Shown: in pieces, positions 16,188 through 23,535 of the stretch
Position numbering within the stretch: the stretch's first letter is position 1
How the letters are laid out: each line of letters starts with the position of its first letter
DNA from: JARDZU01 sp963730285
Lineage (GTDB): Bacteria; Actinomycetota; Acidimicrobiia; Spongiisociales; ZC4RG35
Assembly (NCBI GenBank): GCA_963730285.1
Contig: CAVSQY010000009.1
Coordinates: forward strand, 62,001 to 126,000
DNA length: 64,000 nucleotides
Direction of reading: 5' to 3'
Notes under the pieces: model-generated
What the model was told of the DNA's origin: nothing
Seen by the model: the letters and a program-made list of their open reading frames with translations, nothing else
Database searches by the model: none
Program-made: the position numbers and the translations under genes

Positions 16188-16616
16188 TCAGGCCAGTGCC
16201 GCGTCCAGGCTGACTTCGACGTTGCCCTTGAGTGCCTGTGATACCGGACAATTGAGCTTGGCGTCCTCGGCAAGGCTGAGGAATTCCTCCTCGCTGATCC
16301 CATCGACATCGCCACGGACCTTGAGCACCATGGTTGTGATGCCTTGCCCCGGGACGAACGTGGCCGTTGCCTCTGTATCGAGGGCGTTCGGAGTATGCCC
16401 CTCCTTGGCCAACCGGGACGAAAAGGCCATGGAATAGCATGAAGCGTGGGCAGCCGCGATCAGCTCCTCGGGGCTGGTGAGGCCACCATGCTCCTCGGTG
16501 CGTGCCTTCCATGTGACGCGTACCGGGCCGGCCGCGCCGCTGTCCAGTGAGGTGGTTCCGCTGCCGTTGATCAGGTCGCCTTCCCAATGTGTCCGGCCGA
16601 TGCTTTCCAACGCCAT
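16188..16616 (-). CDS. OsmC/Ohr-family peroxiredoxin
   Basis: A 142-aa OsmC-fold protein with both redox cysteines: AAAHASCYSMAF near residue 57 and LNCPVSQALK near residue 125. Such enzymes reduce organic hydroperoxides, usually with dithiol cofactors, in the cytoplasm. ATG 16616 is preceded by AAGAGAAAGA; the frame extends upstream to 16715, but those residues do not fit the family. It converges with the fructan operon, leaving 37 bases between stops. The typA gene is divergent. OsmC often belongs to the stress regulon, but no SigB-type promoter was seen here. Confidence 0.92.
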   Translation of the reverse strand: MALESIGRTHWEGDLINGSGTTSLDSGAAGPVRVTWKARTEEHGGLTSPEELIAAAHASCYSMAFSSRLAKEGHTPNALDTEATATFVPGQGITTMVLKVRGDVDGISEEEFLSLAEDAKLNCPVSQALKGNVEVSLDAALA

Positions 16617-16754
16617 TTCTGAGTCTTTCTCTTGGGTGATCCGACAATACCGGGCCTCGAGCGGAACAGAACGGGATCGGCACTCGGCTGGAGACTCAAA
16701 AGCACATCGGAGCATGACTGCCGACAGTCACGACGGCCCCGATACCATCGCCAC

Positions 16755-18599
16755 ATGGCTCCCCCAGCAATCCGCAACGTCGCCCTGGTCGCGCACGTTG
16801 ACCACGGAAAGACGACGCTGGTCGATTCCATGCTGAACGCGGCCGGTGTCTTCTCATCACACGAGGAGAGGGTCGATCGGGTGATGGACTCAACGGATCA
16901 GGAACGCGAGCGAGGGATAACCATCCTGGCCAAGGCGGCGTCGATTGAGTGGAAGGGCACCAAGATCAACCTGGTGGACACTCCCGGCCATGCCGACTTT
17001 GGTGGTGAGGTGGAGAGGGCGCTGGCCATGGTCGACGGGATCCTCCTATTGGTGGATGCGGCCGATGGGCCGATGCCACAGACCCGCTATGTCCTCTCCA
17101 AGGCCTTGGAGAGCCACCTCCCGGCCGTGGTGGTGATCAACAAGGTCGACCGCCCCGACGCCCGACCCGACGAGGTGGCCGATGAGATCTATCAGCTGTT
17201 CTTCGACCTCGATGCCCAGGACCACCACATCGATTTCCCGATCGTCTCGACGATTGCCCGAATGGGCCGCGCCACGATCGGCGTGGGCGTGCCCGATGAG
17301 GGATCCGATCTGAGCGCACTTCTCGACACCATCGTGTCAACGATCCCCGCACCCACGGGAGACGCCGAGGCCCGCCTTCAGGCGCTGGTGACCAATCTCG
17401 ACGCCTCCGATTATCTCGGCCGACTGGCGGTGGGCCGCGTCGTGGAGGGCAGGTTGGTGAAGGGCAGCCAGGTTGCACTCTGCCAGGAGCCCCAGGAAGG
17501 ACCACCTTTGAGGCGGAAGCTCACGCAGGTCATGGGGTTCGCAGGGCTCGGCCGGCAGGAAATGGACGTCATCGAGGCAGGCGACCTCTTCGTCTTGGCA
17601 GGCTTTCCCGAAGTCGAGATAGGAGACACACTGGCCGACCCGGATCAGCCGGAGCCACTCCCCCGCCTGACCGTTGACGAACCAGTACTCCGAATGACCT
17701 TCGGAGTCAACACCTCCCCACTCTCGGGGACCGAGGGCAGGTTCCTCACCTCGAGGCAGATCCAGGATCGCCTGAAGAAGGAGGTGCTGGGAAACGTCTC
17801 GATCCGACTGGGAGCGACGTCATCGCCCGAGGTGGTCGAGGTGTCCGGGCGGGGCGAGTTGCAACTGGCGGTGCTCATCGAATCGATGCGACGCGAGGGA
17901 TATGAGCTCCAGGTGAGCCGACCGGAGGTGGTCATCAAGGAGATCGATGGAGGCCCGCACGAGCCGGTGGAGCGCGCTGTGATCGACGTGCCCGATGAAT
18001 ACGTGGGTGCGATCACCCAAGCGGTGGCCCCGAGAAAGGGAAACATCGTGGCGATGGTGCCGGGTGACCCTGGAAGGTCGGTGGTGACGATCACCGCACC
18101 GGCCCGGGGACTGCTCGGGTTCCGATCCCAGTTGATGACTGCGACGCGGGGGACCGCGCTGATCCACCAACACCACGAGGGATGGATGCGATGGGCTGGG
18201 GAGCTCCCACATCGGATCGGCGGTGCCATGGTCTCAGATCGGGCTGGTTACAGCACGGGTTTCGCGCTCGACAATCTCCAAAAGCGGGGCGAGCTCTTCA
18301 TCGGGGTTGGCGAACAGGTCTACGAGGGCATGATCATCGGTGAGGCGTCACGCCCATCGGAGATGGCGGTCAACCCGGCCAGGCCGAAACAACTGACCAA
18401 CATCCGAACGCACGCATCGGACGAGGCGATCAATCTGAAACCACATCGCGCTCTGACTCTCGAAGACGCCATCGAATGGATCTCCGATGACGAGCTGGTC
18501 GAGGTGACGCCGGTGGCGATCCGGGTCCGAAAGCGTTACTTGACCGAACCCGAGCGCCGTCGCAAGGGAAAGAAGGCCCCGGAGTCGGTCGGATCCTAG
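16755..18599 (+). CDS. typA: Ribosome-associated GTPase TypA/BipA
   Basis: A 614-aa translational GTPase. G1 is AHVDHGKTTLVDSML, G2 lies in ERERGITILAKAASI, G3 is DTPGHADFGGEVERA and G4 is NKVDRPDARPDEVADEI. Later come domain II, EF-G domain III/V-like segments (YVGAITQAVAPRKGNIVAMV) and the BipA-specific C-terminus with TNIRTHASDEAINLKPHRAL. It binds 70S ribosomes and aids assembly and growth under stress or cold. ATG 16755 is the family start; longer frames upstream add unrelated residues. TACCAT ends 6 bases before the ATG, so a leaderless mRNA is possible but unproven. Confidence 0.96.
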   Translation: MAPPAIRNVALVAHVDHGKTTLVDSMLNAAGVFSSHEERVDRVMDSTDQERERGITILAKAASIEWKGTKINLVDTPGHADFGGEVERALAMVDGILLLVDAADGPMPQTRYVLSKALESHLPAVVVINKVDRPDARPDEVADEIYQLFFDLDAQDHHIDFPIVSTIARMGRATIGVGVPDEGSDLSALLDTIVSTIPAPTGDAEARLQALVTNLDASDYLGRLAVGRVVEGRLVKGSQVALCQEPQEGPPLRRKLTQVMGFAGLGRQEMDVIEAGDLFVLAGFPEVEIGDTLADPDQPEPLPRLTVDEPVLRMTFGVNTSPLSGTEGRFLTSRQIQDRLKKEVLGNVSIRLGATSSPEVVEVSGRGELQLAVLIESMRREGYELQVSRPEVVIKEIDGGPHEPVERAVIDVPDEYVGAITQAVAPRKGNIVAMVPGDPGRSVVTITAPARGLLGFRSQLMTATRGTALIHQHHEGWMRWAGELPHRIGGAMVSDRAGYSTGFALDNLQKRGELFIGVGEQVYEGMIIGEASRPSEMAVNPARPKQLTNIRTHASDEAINLKPHRALTLEDAIEWISDDELVEVTPVAIRVRKRYLTEPERRRKGKKAPESVGS

Positions 18600-18609
18600 A
18601 TGTGTGGGA

Positions 18610-18798
18610 TCAGCAGACTCGACTGACATGCCTGCTGACCCGGGTCTCCGAAGCGCCGCCGGTCAACATCTCCGCGATCTCACCGCAGGTGCAGCGGTAT
18701 CGCACAATGATCCCGTCCGCGGTGTTCTGCACCCAGCGCAAATCCGATGGCCATATCAGAGTCTCACCGCCGATGGAGCTGCAATGAGCCCTCAGCAT
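18610..18798 (-). CDS. Small Cys-containing protein, second gene of a two-peptide operon (62 aa)
   Basis: A 62-aa protein whose ATG (18798-18796) overlaps the TGA of the 49-aa gene (TGATG). The core ETLIWPSDLRWVQNTADG and IIVRYRCTCGEIAEML looks like a single-strand zinc-ribbon half, with Cys-Thr-Cys-Gly and a Trp-Pro start; one such motif alone would need a dimer or other ligands to bind metal. An extra Cys is the last residue and another lies at position 6. No membrane segment. The coupling and the strong promoter at 18997-19025 argue it is real. I do not recognise a named family. Confidence 0.6.
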   Translation of the reverse strand: MLRAHCSSIGGETLIWPSDLRWVQNTADGIIVRYRCTCGEIAEMLTGGASETRVSRHVSRVC

Positions 18799-18947
18799 CA
18801 GTGCTTCCTCCGTGTCTGGCGCCCGACTCGCCCTAAGCGGTGCTTCAGGTCTCCTCGACGGGACCGACGATGATTAGCTGCCTCGTCGCGAAGGTCACCA
18901 AGCATTTGCTGGGCCACCAGGTAGGCGAGGGCGGGATGGGTGGTCAT
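18798..18947 (-). CDS. Small basic protein, first gene of a two-peptide operon (49 aa)
   Basis: Reads ATG ACC ACC CAT CCC from 18947 and ends TGA at 18800-18798. The product begins MTTHPALAYLVAQQMLGDLR, an amphipathic helix, and ends in a very basic stretch (NHRRSRRGDLKHRLGRVGRQ then TRRKH). Its ATG lies about 43 bases after the predicted start of transcription. The ribosome site is weak (GAAGCCGGTAG). TGATG coupling to the 62-aa gene and the well-formed promoter support it. Function unknown; the charge suggests nucleic-acid or membrane-surface binding. Confidence 0.58.
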   Translation of the reverse strand: MTTHPALAYLVAQQMLGDLRDEAANHRRSRRGDLKHRLGRVGRQTRRKH

Positions 18948-18968
18948 GATCTACCGGCTTCTTGATTC

Positions 18969-19043
18969 GTAATGAGTCTCTTTCTTAACGGTCGTTACTT
19001 TAGTGTCGGAAAGGTAATGAGTCAAATAGATTTGTCTCATTAC
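18969..19043 (-). promoter_or_regulatory. Promoter and multi-site operator of the two-peptide operon
   Basis: On the minus strand TTGACT (19025-19020), 17 bases and TAAAGT (19002-18997) make a near-consensus housekeeping promoter. It is covered by repeats: GTAATGAGTC occurs at 18969-18978 and again at 19014-19023, and an inverted GTAATGAG lies at 19036-19043. The last two form an imperfect 30-bp dyad (GTAATGAG-T-CAAAT, centre, mirror image) that includes the -35. A second dyad, TAACG-GT-CGTTA (18986-18997), covers the -10 edge and likely start. The AT-rich tract contrasts with its surroundings. This is what a repressor-controlled promoter looks like. Confidence 0.75.
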
Positions 19044-19122
19044 AAGGTAGGGGACCGGCCCCCAAAGGCCGGCCCGGTCGCCCGGGTGCCGGCCGACCCT
19101 TACGGAAGAACGTGACCAGGGG

Positions 19123-19150
19123 TTGAGGACGCAACAATCCCCGATAGAGT
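19123..19150 (+). promoter_or_regulatory. Predicted promoter of the small membrane protein gene
   Basis: TTGAGG (19123-19128), 16 bases, TAGAGT (19145-19150) lies about 50 bases before the ATG at 19202. It is divergent from the two-peptide promoter 100 bases away. The match is fair, the position good. Confidence 0.45.
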
Positions 19151-19201
19151 CACCGATCCGGGAGCCGGATCGGTTCACCAAGACATCGGGAAGGGCCTGC
19201 C

Positions 19202-19510
19202 ATGACCGAGACTCTGACATCGAACAACTCACCGACTTGGTGGCGCGTCCACGACATCGTGGTGGGGCTATTGGCCGGCTTCGGCGTGGGAATAGTCGGG
19301 GGCCTCTTCGTCAATCGCCTGATGGACAACAACCTGGTGGTGTTGAGCGGTGGGATCGTGGGAGCGCTCATCGCCATCTATGTCCTTATTCAGAGTCATG
19401 GCCGTTCGCGCAGTTTCCTAAACGGTGTTGTGGTGGTGACCTGGGTCCTTCTTGCCTTGTCCGCCCTCTTCCTGGCCGCCCTGATCCAGGCAATCCTCAA
19501 CTTCGAATAA
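19202..19510 (+). CDS. Small integral membrane protein (102 aa)
   Basis: ATG 19202 follows GGGAAGGGCCTGCC, a plausible ribosome site. Three hydrophobic segments are seen: HDIVVGLLAGFGVGIVGGLF, NNLVVLSGGIVGALIAIYVL and LNGVVVVTWVLLALSALFLA. The glycine-rich first helix (GxGxGxxGG) suggests tight helix packing. No family recognised. The gene converges with, and overlaps by 14 bases, the large cyclase-ATPase gene. It shares a regulatory region with the divergent two-peptide operon, so joint control is possible. Confidence 0.65.
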   Translation: MTETLTSNNSPTWWRVHDIVVGLLAGFGVGIVGGLFVNRLMDNNLVVLSGGIVGALIAIYVLIQSHGRSRSFLNGVVVVTWVLLALSALFLAALIQAILNFE

Positions 19511-22190
19511 CTACTCGACCATCCCCAGCATCGTCGGTGGGCCCGCCGAGCCCATAGGCAACCGCCTGCTCGATCGTCATGTCACGACCCTCGTGATAGG
19601 CCGAGGCCGTGTCCCCAGTGGACGCCTCGAGCGTCTCGAACTCCAAACCCTCGATCTGATTGACGTCGAAGCGAACGATGTCGACCCCGGAGGTGATCCG
19701 CAAACCATGAAAGGCTCCAGCGAGACGATAAGCCCGCATCGAATCACCCAGGTCTTTGGCGAGCCCTGCGGCCACTGCGATGAACATCACCACACCACTG
19801 ACGTCCCTGTGCCCCGCAAACAGCTCGAGTCCATCGTGGACGAATCCCCAAGCGTCGTCGTATTGCCCGAGTTTTCGCTCCATGTCCCCCACTTCGAACA
19901 TCCCCCAACCCATCCCGAACTCGTTGCCGGCGCGCCGGTAATGCTCGATGCTCGCCTTCATGTGCTCGAGTGCCGGCTCGAAGCTGTCGCCGGCATAGGC
20001 AGTGGCGTTGCCCCGACCCCATTCCACATCCCCCAGCCCGCTCTCATCCCCCAACTCGGTGTAAAGCTCCTCCGCCTCTTGGAGGAGGGCGGAAGCCTTG
20101 ACGAATGCATTCGAGTCGAGGCCCCGCGCCCCCATACCGAAGGCAACGACCAATGCGTAGTTGTAGCAAGCATTGGCGACCTCCTTCTTGTCGCCCAGCT
20201 CTCGCTGCAGGTCGAGCGTCTCCCTATAGACCTCGAGGCATCTGCCCATCTCCGCCTGCCACCACAGGACGCCGCCCAGTGCCTCCATGGCCTTGGCTCG
20301 ATGCGACGGCTCGCCACCTGGCAGGGCCAGGACCTCATCGACACGCCGACGCGCCTCGTGGAGATGGCCCCGAGCTTGCCAGAATCTCCAAGTGGCGGCG
20401 GCCAGCCTCAATGCAAGGTCGGTATGCCCCGTCTCGGCGGCCCAGTCCAAGGCTGCCCGGAGATTGTCGTGGTCATGCTCGAGGAGATCGAGCCACTCCT
20501 TGCGATCGCGTCTCAACAATTCAGGAGCGACCGACTCGACATATGCGGTGTAGGCCCTGGCGTGTCGCTCCTGGAGCAACTCCGCCTGGTCCGATCGCTC
20601 CAGACATTGAGCGGCAAACTCGCGAATGACGTGAAGCATCCGAAAACGAGGGTGGCCGTCGTCGTCGATACGTCGGATCAGGCTGTGGTCGACGAGGAGG
20701 CCCAAGCAGTCGATGAGGTCCTGGCCCAGCTCTTCGGACGGGCCCACGATCCTCTCGGTCTCCTCGAGGCGGGCTCCACCCGAAAACACAGAGAAGCGGG
20801 CGAAGAACCGCTGCCCGGGTGGCTCGAGCAGGTCGTAACTCCAGCTGATGGCATTCTCGATAGTGCGCTGCCGTTCGGGTAGGTCGACCGAGCCACCCTC
20901 CAGCATTCGGGCGTCGAGCCGACTCAATATCTGGTCGACCGAGAGCACTCTCAGACGGGACGCAACCAGCTCGATGGCCAGCGGAAGCCCGTCCAGTCGC
21001 CTGACCAGCTCCGCCACGGCAGCAGCGATGTGATCGTCGACAACGAAGTCGGGGCGCACAGCCAATGCGCGCTCGGCAAACAGCTGAACCGCCTCGGAAT
21101 CCATGACGGTCTGCGCGTCCCCCCCTCGGGCCTCGTTGCGGAGCCCCAACGGTGGGATCGGCATCTCCTGCTCGCCGCTGATCTTGAGTGGCGCCCGCGA
21201 TGTGATCAGGAACTTGACTTGGGGTGCAGCTCGCACCATCTCGGCGACGAATGGCGCACTCTCCAGCAATTGCTCGAAGTTGTCGAGTACGAGGAGCAGT
21301 TGACGGTCGGAGATATGGCTCAGCAACCGGCCCTCTGGCGGTTGATCCGGGCCCGAGGCCGAGACGCCGAGACTCTCGAGTATGTGTGAGGCGAGCACCG
21401 AAGGGTCGGACGTCGAGGCGAGCTCCACGAAGAAGACACCGTCGCGAAACGAGTCGGCCATCTCGGCGGCCACCTGTAACGCGAGACGTGTCTTCCCGGT
21501 GCCACCGGGGCCGGTGAATGTCAGCAGTCTCGAGAGCTGGAGGAGCCTCATCGCCTCCTTCACCTCCGCCTGACGGCCGACGAAGCTGGTTAGCTGCCGC
21601 GGCAGGTTGTTCGGCACGACATCCAACGTCCTCAACGGACCGAACTCGGTTGCCAGCCCCCCGGCGTCGAGTTGGAAGAGCGTCTCCGGCTCGGAGAGAT
21701 CCTTGAGCCGATACTTGCCCAGGTCGCGCAAGCGGGTGTCCTCGGGAAGATCACGCTCCACCAGAACCGCAGTGGCCTCGGAGAGAACGATCTGTCCACC
21801 GTGACCAGCATCCGAGATCCGGGCGGCACGATGGACGTCGAGGCCGACATAGTCGGAGGCCCCCAGAGCGCCAATCCCACTGTGGATCCCAATGCGCACC
21901 CGAACCTCGCCGTCTTCGGGCCAGTCTTCGGCAGCGAGTGAGCGCTGGATGTCGATCGCAGCGCTCACTGCAGGGAGAGACGAGGTGAAAACGGCGAAGA
22001 AGGCGTCGCCCTCGGTCTTGACCACAGTGCCCGAATTGCGCTCGATGGCGCCGCCCACCAGCTCGTGATGTTTTTCGATCACCGCAACCCACGCGTCGCC
22101 GAGAGCTTGGACCATCCTGGTCGAGCCCTCGATGTCGGTGAATACGAAGGTGACGGCACCCGTAGGCAAGTTCTTTTTCGAAGGCGTCAT
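19497..22190 (-). CDS. Class III nucleotidyl cyclase fused to NB-ARC-like ATPase and TPR repeats
   Basis: An 897-aa multidomain regulator. Residues 10-185 are a guanylate/adenylate cyclase domain: TFVFTDIEGSTRM and VKTEGDAFFAVF carry the metal Asp residues and the substrate Lys. DYVGLDVHRAARI keeps the Arg but has His where canonical cyclases have Asn. Residues about 215-500 form a STAND ATPase with Walker A (FTGPGGTGKTRLALQ), Walker B (LLLVLDNFEQLLE) and a winged-helix-like segment. The remaining 380 residues are TPR-like helical repeats that could sense a ligand or partner. Proteins of this layout are common in actinomycetes. There is no DNA-binding domain, so output is probably a cyclic nucleotide or a protein interaction. 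Confidence 0.88.
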   Translation of the reverse strand: MTPSKKNLPTGAVTFVFTDIEGSTRMVQALGDAWVAVIEKHHELVGGAIERNSGTVVKTEGDAFFAVFTSSLPAVSAAIDIQRSLAAEDWPEDGEVRVRIGIHSGIGALGASDYVGLDVHRAARISDAGHGGQIVLSEATAVLVERDLPEDTRLRDLGKYRLKDLSEPETLFQLDAGGLATEFGPLRTLDVVPNNLPRQLTSFVGRQAEVKEAMRLLQLSRLLTFTGPGGTGKTRLALQVAAEMADSFRDGVFFVELASTSDPSVLASHILESLGVSASGPDQPPEGRLLSHISDRQLLLVLDNFEQLLESAPFVAEMVRAAPQVKFLITSRAPLKISGEQEMPIPPLGLRNEARGGDAQTVMDSEAVQLFAERALAVRPDFVVDDHIAAAVAELVRRLDGLPLAIELVASRLRVLSVDQILSRLDARMLEGGSVDLPERQRTIENAISWSYDLLEPPGQRFFARFSVFSGGARLEETERIVGPSEELGQDLIDCLGLLVDHSLIRRIDDDGHPRFRMLHVIREFAAQCLERSDQAELLQERHARAYTAYVESVAPELLRRDRKEWLDLLEHDHDNLRAALDWAAETGHTDLALRLAAATWRFWQARGHLHEARRRVDEVLALPGGEPSHRAKAMEALGGVLWWQAEMGRCLEVYRETLDLQRELGDKKEVANACYNYALVVAFGMGARGLDSNAFVKASALLQEAEELYTELGDESGLGDVEWGRGNATAYAGDSFEPALEHMKASIEHYRRAGNEFGMGWGMFEVGDMERKLGQYDDAWGFVHDGLELFAGHRDVSGVVMFIAVAAGLAKDLGDSMRAYRLAGAFHGLRITSGVDIVRFDVNQIEGLEFETLEASTGDTASAYHEGRDMTIEQAVAYGLGGPTDDAGDGRVVIRS

Positions 22191-22265
22191 TTCACCCGCC
22201 GGGCTCCTGGGCTCATCACGGGCCAGACTCTACCGATGGCCCAACCGGGCAATCCGAGTCGACCT

Positions 22266-23267
22266 CTACGCCAGGGCCGGGATGATCTCCTTGCCGTACG
22301 CCTCCAGCGTCCCCTCCATGTCATCGTGCATCAGATAGATGCCGAAGTGATCGACGCCCATCTCCTTGAGAAGGGCCAGTTTCTCCACATGGGCGGCGGC
22401 CGGCCCGAGGACGCAGAATCGATCGACGATGTCGTCGGGAACGAACTCGGTCGACGGGTTGCCCGACTTCCCATGATGGTCGTAGTTGTACGACTCCCTC
22501 GCCTTGATGTAGTCGGAGAGGACAGCGGGGACCTTGGAAGGGTCGTCGCCATACCTGTTGACCATGTCGACGACGTGATTGCCCACCATCCCGCCAAACC
22601 ATCGAAGCTCATCACGCTGATGTGCCATGTCGTCGCCGACATAGGCCGGCGCCACCACACAGATCGATATCGAATCCGGGTCACGACCCTCGTCCGTTGC
22701 CGCAGCCCTAACCGCTGCCACAGTCCACTCCAGGATCTGCGGGTCGGCGAGTTGAAGGATGAAACCGTCGGCGTATCGCCCCACCGTTTCCAGGGCCCGT
22801 GGGCCATAGCCTGATACCCACATCGGGAGGTCCCATCCTTCGCCTACCCACGGGAAGGAAATCGTCTCCCCGTTGTATTCGACCTCTTCCCCCGCCACCA
22901 AGCGTTTGATGACCTCCATCGAACGCACCATGGTTTGAAGGGTGGTCGGCTTGCGCCCGATGTAACGAAGTGCCGAGTCTCCCCTGCCCATGCCGCAGAC
23001 GGTCCGTGGTCCATACATATCGTCGAGGGTGGCGAAAAGCGAGGCGAGCACGGTCCAATCCCGGGTCCCGGGGTTGGTGACCATAGGGCCGACCACCAGA
23101 TGATCAGTCGCCTCGAGGATCCTCGAGTAGATGACAAATGGCTCCTGCCACAGCACATGCGAGTCGAAGGTCCACGCCTTGGAGAATCCGATCTCCTCGG
23201 CCCGGGTCGCCAGATCGATCACACGTGAAGCGGGCGGGTCGGTCTGCAGCACCACTCCGAAATCCAT
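22266..23267 (-). CDS. F420-dependent luciferase-like (LLM) oxidoreductase
   Basis: A 333-aa (beta/alpha)8 flavin-barrel protein. MDFGVVLQTDPPASRVIDLA opens it; TFDSHVLWQEPFVIYSRILE, VVGPMVTNPGTRDWTVLASL and TVCGMGRGDSALRYIGRKPT are the deazaflavin-binding elements. SGYGPRALETVGRYADGFIL is the usual signature. It looks like the TIGR03842 group of F420-dependent oxidoreductases, often encoded near hydantoinase/dihydropyrimidinase genes; such genes lie at 31446-33718. Substrate unknown. The divergent metY leader begins about 65 bases upstream, and TAGCTT ending 6 bases before the ATG could give a leaderless mRNA. Confidence 0.87.
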   Translation of the reverse strand: MDFGVVLQTDPPASRVIDLATRAEEIGFSKAWTFDSHVLWQEPFVIYSRILEATDHLVVGPMVTNPGTRDWTVLASLFATLDDMYGPRTVCGMGRGDSALRYIGRKPTTLQTMVRSMEVIKRLVAGEEVEYNGETISFPWVGEGWDLPMWVSGYGPRALETVGRYADGFILQLADPQILEWTVAAVRAAATDEGRDPDSISICVVAPAYVGDDMAHQRDELRWFGGMVGNHVVDMVNRYGDDPSKVPAVLSDYIKARESYNYDHHGKSGNPSTEFVPDDIVDRFCVLGPAAAHVEKLALLKEMGVDHFGIYLMHDDMEGTLEAYGKEIIPALA

Positions 23268-23331
23268 GCGTAAAAGCTAACCGATCCCAAAGGATGCGTC
23301 GCACCTTCGGGATTGTCGGCACTTTGGGGGC

Positions 23332-23360
23332 TTGACTCATGGGCCTCCCTGCTATACCTT
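23332..23360 (+). promoter_or_regulatory. Promoter of the metY-metX attenuator leader
   Basis: TTGACT (23332-23337), 17 bases, TACCTT (23355-23360). The same two hexamers with the same spacing precede hom (56710-56738), which supports both predictions. Transcription should begin near 23367, giving a leader of about 170 bases before metY. Confidence 0.75.
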
Positions 23361-23395
23361 CTCCTCCAATGTTCGCCGCGAACGCGCTCGGTTGT

Positions 23396-23437
23396 ATGTG
23401 CATGGCTCACAATGAGCCGTGTGGGACCGACGTGTAG
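23396..23437 (+). CDS. Leader peptide MCMAHNEPCGTDV of the metY attenuator
   Basis: A 13-codon frame starting ATG TGC ATG and ending GTG TAG, between the promoter and the terminator. It holds two Cys and two Met codons (including the start). The second Cys codon (TGT at 23420-23422) lies at the base of a possible antiterminator strand, and the first two sense codons after the start are Cys-Met. The hom leader peptide shares the TGC ATG pair, the CCG TGY pair and the GTG TAG end. No clear ribosome site is seen in front. Reading as an amino-acid sensor is inference from this layout. Confidence 0.65.
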   Translation: MCMAHNEPCGTDV

Positions 23438-23457
23438 GCAGCGACAAGCCAGAGACA

Positions 23458-23492
23458 TCGGATCCGCACCGGCAACGGTTGCGGATCTTTTT
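23458..23492 (+). terminator. Attenuator terminator upstream of metY
   Basis: GATCCGCA (23461-23468) pairs with TGCGGATC (23480-23487). The stem is capped by CCG-GCAA-CGG (a GNRA-type loop) and followed by TTTTT (23488-23492), so it is a strong intrinsic terminator 44 bases before the metY GTG. A competing helix is possible: 23421-23430 (GTGGGACCGA) with 23458-23469 (TCGGATCCGCAC), 10 pairs with two bulged bases. It would use up the 5' arm of the terminator. The helices were drawn by eye, without energy calculation. Confidence 0.8.
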
Positions 23493-23535
23493 CGTAACAG
23501 CTGCCGGAGCGGATCCTCGACAGAGGAGCAGCGAA

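Noticed and set aside
19593..20882. 429-codon plus-strand frame inside the cyclase-ATPase gene
   Set aside because: Opposite strand carries recognisable STAND and TPR sequence; the plus frame has none.
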